Below, one piece after another: positions 22,191 to 26,723 of a DNA stretch of 26,723 nucleotides. The translations under genes and the position numbers were made by a program. Source of the DNA: Pseudomonadota bacterium (GTDB taxonomy: Bacteria > Bdellovibrionota > Oligoflexia > Oligoflexales > Oligoflexaceae). The stretch covers positions 1-26,723 of the forward strand of contig JAKQGS010000344.1 of NCBI GenBank assembly GCA_029556045.1. The letters run 5' to 3'. How positions within the stretch are numbered: the first letter of the stretch is position 1; the number at the start of each line of letters is the position of its first letter. The notes under the pieces were generated by a model that ran no database searches, was not told the origin of the DNA, and saw only the letters and a list, made by a program, of their open reading frames with translations.

Positions 22191-23177
22191 ATGGACGCCG
22201 ATACTCTCCTGAGTGTGGAGCATTTGACGACGGCCTTCCGGACCGAAGAAGGAACCATCCGCGCGGTGGATGACGTGACCTTTCGGGTGCGTAAAGGAAA
22301 AACTCTGGCGATCGTGGGAGAATCCGGCTGCGGAAAAAGCGTTACGGCGCTGTCTCTGATGCGATTGATTCCCGATTCAAACGGGCTCATCGAGAAGGGC
22401 AAAATTGTTTTAAATCAGCAGGATCTTCTGGGTCTGACCCCCGAGCAAATGCGCAAGGTTCGTGGCAATAAGATCGCCATGATCTTCCAGGAGCCCATGA
22501 CCGCCCTCAATCCCGTTTATACGGTGGGAGAGCAGATTGGGGAAGTCTTTCGGATTCACCGCGGTATGTCCAAATCCCAGGCGCGGGAAGCTGCCATCGA
22601 AGCCCTCAAAAAAGTCTATATCCCTGACCCGCAAAAACGCGTGGACGAATATCCATTTCAAATGTCCGGTGGCATGCGCCAGAGGATTATGATCGCCATG
22701 GCCCTGGCCTGTGAGCCGTCCCTGCTAATCGCCGACGAACCCACAACCGCTCTCGATGTCACAATCCAGGCGCAAATTCTGAAACTGATGCGAGAATTGC
22801 AGCGGGAGCATGGCACGTCCATCGTATTCATCACCCACGACCTCGGTGTTGTGGCGGAGATGGCGGATGATGTGGTGATCATGTACGCGGGCAAGGTGGT
22901 GGAAGAAGGCACCGTGCATCAGGTTTTTGAAGACCCCCAGCACCCCTATACCCGTGGGCTGATGGCATCCATTCCAGACATGACCAGCATGAAGACAGAA
23001 AAACTCAGCACCATCGAAGGCACGGTTCCCAGTCTGCACAAGCTGCCGTCAGGGTGCCGCTTCAATACCCGTTGTCCGCTGGCGCAGGACATCTGCCGGC
23101 GCGACGTGCCGGAGCTGCGTGACATCGAGGATAATCACCTGGCAGCCTGTCATTTTGCCAAAGGAAAACAGCACTGA
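22191..23177 (+). CDS. Oligopeptide/dipeptide ABC transporter ATPase (OppD/DppD type)
   Basis: The first of two ATPases powering peptide import. In the 328-residue product Walker A is GESGCGKS (43-50), followed by a Q-loop ([12 protein letters not shown]), the ABC signature MSGGMRQR, Walker B LLIADEP with the TTALD D-loop, and the switch His in FITHDLG. The family's C-terminal peptide-transporter domain follows, with cysteines in [22 protein letters not shown] and a final AACH. These four positions match the Cys set seen in OppD/DppD relatives. The ATG at 22191 has only a weak GCGGGAA upstream. Its TGA shares a base with the ATG of the next ATPase. Whether it serves Opp or Dpp cannot be decided. 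Confidence 0.93.
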   Translation: MDADTLLSVEHLTTAFRTEEGTIRAVDDVTFRVRKGKTLAIVGESGCGKSVTALSLMRLIPDSNGLIEKGKIVLNQQDLLGLTPEQMRKVRGNKIAMIFQEPMTALNPVYTVGEQIGEVFRIHRGMSKSQAREAAIEALKKVYIPDPQKRVDEYPFQMSGGMRQRIMIAMALACEPSLLIADEPTTALDVTIQAQILKLMRELQREHGTSIVFITHDLGVVAEMADDVVIMYAGKVVEEGTVHQVFEDPQHPYTRGLMASIPDMTSMKTEKLSTIEGTVPSLHKLPSGCRFNTRCPLAQDICRRDVPELRDIEDNHLAACHFAKGKQH

Positions 23178-24178
23178 TGGAAAACTTACTCGAAGTTAAA
23201 AACCTGAATATGCATTTCCCGATTTTGGGTGGACTTTTTAAGAAGCCAGTGGGTAATGTCTACGCGGTCAATGATGTGTCTTTCACACTACGCAAAGGGG
23301 AAACCCTGGGAGTGGTGGGTGAGTCCGGCTGCGGTAAGACCACGCTGGGTCGCACCCTGATTCGTCTGTATGAGCCCACCAGCGGATCCGTCGTGTTTCA
23401 GGGGGAAGACATTCTGAAGTCCGGCAAGGAGCATCTCAAGGAGCTGCGGCGCAATATTCAAATGGTGTTCCAGGACCCCTATGCGTCTCTGAATCCCCGG
23501 ATGACCATCAAAGACATCCTGGAAGAGCCGTTTATCCTGCACAATATCGGCACCAAAGAAGAACGCCTGGCCCAGATCATCGACCTGCTAAAAACGGTGG
23601 GCTTACGTCCGGAAGATATGTTCAAGTTCCCGCACGAGTTCAGCGGCGGTCAACGGCAGCGGATCGGTATTGCGCGGGCTTTGTCCCTTAAACCGGCACT
23701 GGTGATTGCGGACGAACCGGTTTCTGCATTGGATGTGTCGATTCAATCCCAGGTGCTGAACCTGCTGATTGAGCTGCAGAAGAAGTTTGGACTGACCTAT
23801 ATCTTTATTTCTCACGACCTGACCGTGGTGAAATACATCTCAGACCGTGTGGCAGTTATGTATCTGGGGCGCATGGTGGAATTGGCTAACTCCAAAGATA
23901 TTTATGCCACGCCCATGCATCCCTACACCAAGGCCTTGATTTCCGCCGTGCCCATTCCCAAGCCGGGCTATAAGAAAAACATGGAAGTGCTGGAAGGGGA
24001 TGTCCCCAGTCCCAGCAAGCCGCCCTCCGGCTGTCCCTTCCATACCCGCTGCAAATTCGTCAAGGATGTCTGTAAAATCACGCTGCCCAAGCTGGAGACG
24101 ATTCCCGGGCGGGAACATATGGTGGCCTGTCACTTTACGAAAGAGATCAATGCGAAGGAGTTGGGTCATGCACACTAG
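23177..24178 (+). CDS. Oligopeptide/dipeptide ABC transporter ATPase (OppF/DppF type)
   Basis: The second ATPase of the importer, 333 residues. Walker A is GESGCGKT (near 49-56), with Q-loop [16 protein letters not shown], signature FSGGQRQR, Walker B LVIADEP with VSALD, and switch FISHDLTVV. The N-terminal [26 protein letters not shown] region, with its insertion before Walker A, is typical of OppF/DppF rather than OppD. The C-terminal domain repeats the cysteine pattern ([15 protein letters not shown], then VACH). The ATG overlaps the previous stop by one base, and its 3' end overlaps the binding-protein start by 11 bases, indicating tight translational coupling. Confidence 0.94.
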   Translation: MENLLEVKNLNMHFPILGGLFKKPVGNVYAVNDVSFTLRKGETLGVVGESGCGKTTLGRTLIRLYEPTSGSVVFQGEDILKSGKEHLKELRRNIQMVFQDPYASLNPRMTIKDILEEPFILHNIGTKEERLAQIIDLLKTVGLRPEDMFKFPHEFSGGQRQRIGIARALSLKPALVIADEPVSALDVSIQSQVLNLLIELQKKFGLTYIFISHDLTVVKYISDRVAVMYLGRMVELANSKDIYATPMHPYTKALISAVPIPKPGYKKNMEVLEGDVPSPSKPPSGCPFHTRCKFVKDVCKITLPKLETIPGREHMVACHFTKEINAKELGHAH

Positions 24179-26009
24179 AAACAAACTTGTAAAGACGCTG
24201 GCGCTATTGCTTGGTTTTCTGACGGTAGCAATGGGCACCACCAGTTGTTTTCGTCGCTCCAATAAGCCTAAACTGAGTGCAGACGAGCTTGCGGGCAAAA
24301 AGATTGTTTATCACTTCCGGACCCAAGCTTATAAGACGCTGGATCCTCACAAGCAGTTTGATTCCGCCTCTGCCGATACCATTCAAAACGTTTATGACAC
24401 CCTGCTACAATATCACTATTTAAAGCGCCCCTACCAGATGGTGCCAAATCTGCTGGCAAAGATGCCGGAAAAGCAGGAAGACGGTGTGACCTACATTTTC
24501 ACTCTGAAAAAAGGCATCAAGTTTAACGACGACCCAGTGTTCACGGGGGGTAAGGGTCGCGAGCTGGTGATCGATGACGTCATCTATTCCATCAAGCGTT
24601 TTTCCGATGCCAATGTCAACGCGCTCAGCTACATCCTGATCCAAGGTTTTATCGTGGGTTTGGATGAATTTCGGGAGCAAACCCGCAAGCTGGGGGCAGG
24701 CAAATACAATTATGACACCATGAATGTGGAAGGATTGAAGAAGATCGACCAATACACCATGGCCATGAAACTGACCCGCCCCAATCCTCTGGCGCTCTTT
24801 CCTTTCGCTTCTTCGACAACATCGATCGTTTGCCGTGAAGCGGTGGAAAAATATGGGGACGAGTTTCAAAATCATCCGGTGGGTACTGGGCCCTTTTACA
24901 TCAAACAGAATTCACGCCGCGGTGTGATGATTCTGGCCAAGAACCCCGATTATCACCAGACATACCCCACCGAAGGGGATCCGGGTGATGCGGAAAAAGG
25001 GTTGTTGGCAGATGCGGGAAAGAAATTGCCTTTGGTTGATGAAGTTCATATGCCGCTGATTGAAGAAGCCCAGCCAGCCATGCTGAAGTTTCGCAAGGGG
25101 CAGTTGGATCTGATTGGTTTGTCCAAAGATGACTTCAACAAAATGGCGGTCAAACATCCGGACGGATCATTTTCCCTTAAGGATGAATACGCTAAGAAAT
25201 ACCGGCTCACCACCGAGGTCGGTTTGGACATGACCTACATGGGCTTTAACCTGAACGACCCCATTGTTGGCGGCGAAAAAGGCCGTCCCCTGCGTCAGGC
25301 GATCGCCTATGCGCTGGATACCCAGCAGTGGATCGACCTCCTGCTCAACGGTCGGGGGGTAACGGTGAAAACCGTGGTGCCATATCCGATCGCTGGTAGC
25401 CAAAAAGATATGGGCGATGATTTCACGTTCTATACCCCCAATCAGGAGATGGCCCGCAAGAAGCTGGCGGAAGCTGGTTACCCCGATGGCAAAGGTCTTC
25501 CCGAACTGACCGTCATGCAGCGATCCACCAGCAAGGACGCGCGGCAGCAGTTTGAATTTATTCGCAATGAGCTGGCTCAGGTGGGAATTAAAGTTAAAGC
25601 TGAATTCTTGACCTTTTCTGCGTACCTGAAAAAAGTGGAGTCCGGTAATTTTCAATTGACGGATTCAGGTTGGTCTGCGGATTTTCCGGATGCGGAGAAC
25701 TTCTATCAGCTCCTCTACGGTCCTAACAAGACCCCGGGTCCCAACCTGTCGAACTTTGCCAATGCCGAGTACGATAAACTCTATGAAGAAACACGCTTTA
25801 TGGAAAACGGTCCGGAGCGCTTTAAAATTTTCCGTCGCATGGCGGAGATCGTGCGGGATGAATTGCCCATTATTCCGCGGTTTACCCGGATCGCCTTTGG
25901 TCTCTACCAACCCTGGGTGAATAATTACAAACGCAACATGATGGCCGATTCTCCGTACATGTACTATTCCGTTGATCCCAAAAAGAAGATGCAAGAGGTG
26001 GCTCACTGA
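24168..26009 (+). CDS. Peptide-binding lipoprotein of ABC transporter (SBP family 5)
   Basis: The periplasmic solute-binding protein of the importer, 613 residues, longer than E. coli OppA (543). An N-terminal signal (KLVKTLALLLGFLTVAMGTTSC) ends at Cys27, probably lipidated, though the residue at -3 is Thr rather than Leu. Family-5 features include IVYHFRTQAYKTLDPHKQFDSAS, YDTLLQYH, GVTYIFTLKKGIKFND, VIDDVIYSIKR, GTGPFYIK, LRQAIAYALDTQQWI, and ARKKLAEAGYPDGKGLPELTV near the C-terminal lobe. AAGGAG lies seven bases before the ATG at 24168, inside the end of the OppF-type gene. The longer open frame upstream overlaps that gene and is rejected. The permease gene follows with a one-base overlap. 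Confidence 0.93.
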   Translation: MHTRNKLVKTLALLLGFLTVAMGTTSCFRRSNKPKLSADELAGKKIVYHFRTQAYKTLDPHKQFDSASADTIQNVYDTLLQYHYLKRPYQMVPNLLAKMPEKQEDGVTYIFTLKKGIKFNDDPVFTGGKGRELVIDDVIYSIKRFSDANVNALSYILIQGFIVGLDEFREQTRKLGAGKYNYDTMNVEGLKKIDQYTMAMKLTRPNPLALFPFASSTTSIVCREAVEKYGDEFQNHPVGTGPFYIKQNSRRGVMILAKNPDYHQTYPTEGDPGDAEKGLLADAGKKLPLVDEVHMPLIEEAQPAMLKFRKGQLDLIGLSKDDFNKMAVKHPDGSFSLKDEYAKKYRLTTEVGLDMTYMGFNLNDPIVGGEKGRPLRQAIAYALDTQQWIDLLLNGRGVTVKTVVPYPIAGSQKDMGDDFTFYTPNQEMARKKLAEAGYPDGKGLPELTVMQRSTSKDARQQFEFIRNELAQVGIKVKAEFLTFSAYLKKVESGNFQLTDSGWSADFPDAENFYQLLYGPNKTPGPNLSNFANAEYDKLYEETRFMENGPERFKIFRRMAEIVRDELPIIPRFTRIAFGLYQPWVNNYKRNMMADSPYMYYSVDPKKKMQEVAH

Positions 26010-26723
26010 TGTTGACCTATATTATTCGCCGTTTGCTTGGCATGATCCCCATCATCTTTGGGGTGGCTCTGACCGTGTTCATATTGTTTTCCGTGGTGGG
26101 TGAGGACCCCGTGCGGATGGCGTTGGGTAACCATGCGACACCGCAAGCCATTGCGGATCTAAGGGCTAAGTGGGGATTGGATCAGCCCCTGATCATGCAG
26201 TTCCTGCACTTTTTAAAGCAAATCGTCACGTTTGATTACGGTGTTTCCTTCAATACCGGCGATAGTTTGGGTACCATGTTCAAGCATGGGGCTGCGGTTT
26301 CCCTGTCTCTGACAGTCTTTCCGTTTGTTGCTGGTACCCTCACCAATATCGCCATCGCCATTCTGGTGGCCTACTACCGCGGCGGCATTTTGGATAAGTT
26401 GTCCACGGCGATGTTTGTGGCGGGTATGAGTATCTCCTACATGGTATACATCATCGCCTTCCAGTACCTCCTGGCCTTCCAGTTTGATATGTTTCCCATC
26501 AGCGGTTATGTAGATGGCTGGGACGGGGTTGAGTTTCTGGTGCTGCCCTGGATCATCATCATGGTGGTGGGTGCCGGTCCGGATATCCGGATGTTCCGCA
26601 CGGTATTTCTCGATGAAACAAAGCATGATTACGTACGAACCGCCTTTGCCAAAGGGGCAACGGAGCGGGCTGTGATGTTCAAGCACATCATGAAAAACGC
26701 CATGATCCCTATTTTAACCTACA
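26009..26723 (+). CDS. Peptide ABC transporter permease (OppB/DppB type), partial
   Basis: The first permease of the importer; the reading frame is open to the window end, so only 238 codons are seen. It begins MLTYIIRRLLGMIPIIFGVALTVF, the standard N-terminus of OppB/DppB, then GLDQPLIMQFLHFLKQIVTFDYGVSF. Hydrophobic helices lie near 9-30, 98-120, 130-150 and 175-190. The cytoplasmic EAA loop that docks on the ATPases is present near the end (YVRTAFAKGATERAVMFKHI). Its ATG shares a base with the TGA of the binding-protein gene. A second permease (OppC type) is expected just beyond the window. Confidence 0.93.
   Translation, partial: MLTYIIRRLLGMIPIIFGVALTVFILFSVVGEDPVRMALGNHATPQAIADLRAKWGLDQPLIMQFLHFLKQIVTFDYGVSFNTGDSLGTMFKHGAAVSLSLTVFPFVAGTLTNIAIAILVAYYRGGILDKLSTAMFVAGMSISYMVYIIAFQYLLAFQFDMFPISGYVDGWDGVEFLVLPWIIIMVVGAGPDIRMFRTVFLDETKHDYVRTAFAKGATERAVMFKHIMKNAMIPILTY

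Noticed and set aside
26213..26686. Minus-strand open frame of 157 codons at the window end
   Set aside because: It lies antisense to the OppB-type permease, which shows a clear N-terminus and EAA loop.
1..26723. CRISPR arrays, tRNA or rRNA genes, insertion sequences, phage or integrase genes
   Set aside because: I looked for regular spaced repeats, cloverleaf sequences and transposase or integrase motifs on both strands and saw none.

Overview
The window is a densely packed stretch of a Gram-negative chromosome with moderate GC (about half, judged by eye). It carries lipoproteins, Sec-exported proteins, CheA/CheW/MCP, PilZ, class Ia ribonucleotide reductase and the ImuA/ImuB/DnaE2 mutagenesis proteins. 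Together these suggest a proteobacterium in the broad sense, or a deep-branching relative such as Magnetococcia or the Bdellovibrionota. The lineage is a guess. No rRNA, tRNA, CRISPR array, transposase or phage gene was seen.

Layout: (1) 1-291, minus strand: a small Cys-rich protein and the start of a possible globin. (2) 548-1958, plus: ung and a VC0807-family membrane protein. (3) 1959-5726: a regulatory region with DnaA-box-like sites and a spaced NrdR-box pair, then nrdA-nrdB. (4) 5816-6151: a single-domain PilZ protein, followed by short repeats. (5) 6258-16195: an SOS-mutagenesis locus in two pieces. imuB-dnaE2 runs leftward and imuA runs rightward. Between them lies a three-gene chemosensory cluster (cheA-like, cheW-like, mcp). 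Both imu promoters carry the same 18-bp perfect palindrome at the same place relative to a TTGACA -35 element. (6) 16192-17210: a YaiI/DUF188 protein and a small secreted protein. (7) 17248-19288: a TauE/SafE exporter divergent from a two-gene YeeE/YedE transporter. (8) 19353-22008, minus: a lipoprotein with an internal duplication, lexA, and an M48 (Ste24-type) membrane protease directly upstream of lexA. (9) 22191-26723, plus: an oligopeptide/dipeptide ABC transporter operon (ATPase, ATPase, binding protein, permease) that runs off the window end.

Functionally, several DNA-damage and nucleotide-supply genes sit together: ung, nrdAB, the imuAB-dnaE2 mutasome and lexA. Two proteins could read c-di-GMP: the PilZ protein and the CheA-like kinase, which contains a pair of MshEN-like 24-residue motifs between its Hpt and kinase domains. 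The most notable signals are the duplicated imu promoter/operator, which may be a LexA operator of unusual sequence, the split of the imu cassette around a chemosensory cluster, and the CheA/MshEN-like fusion.
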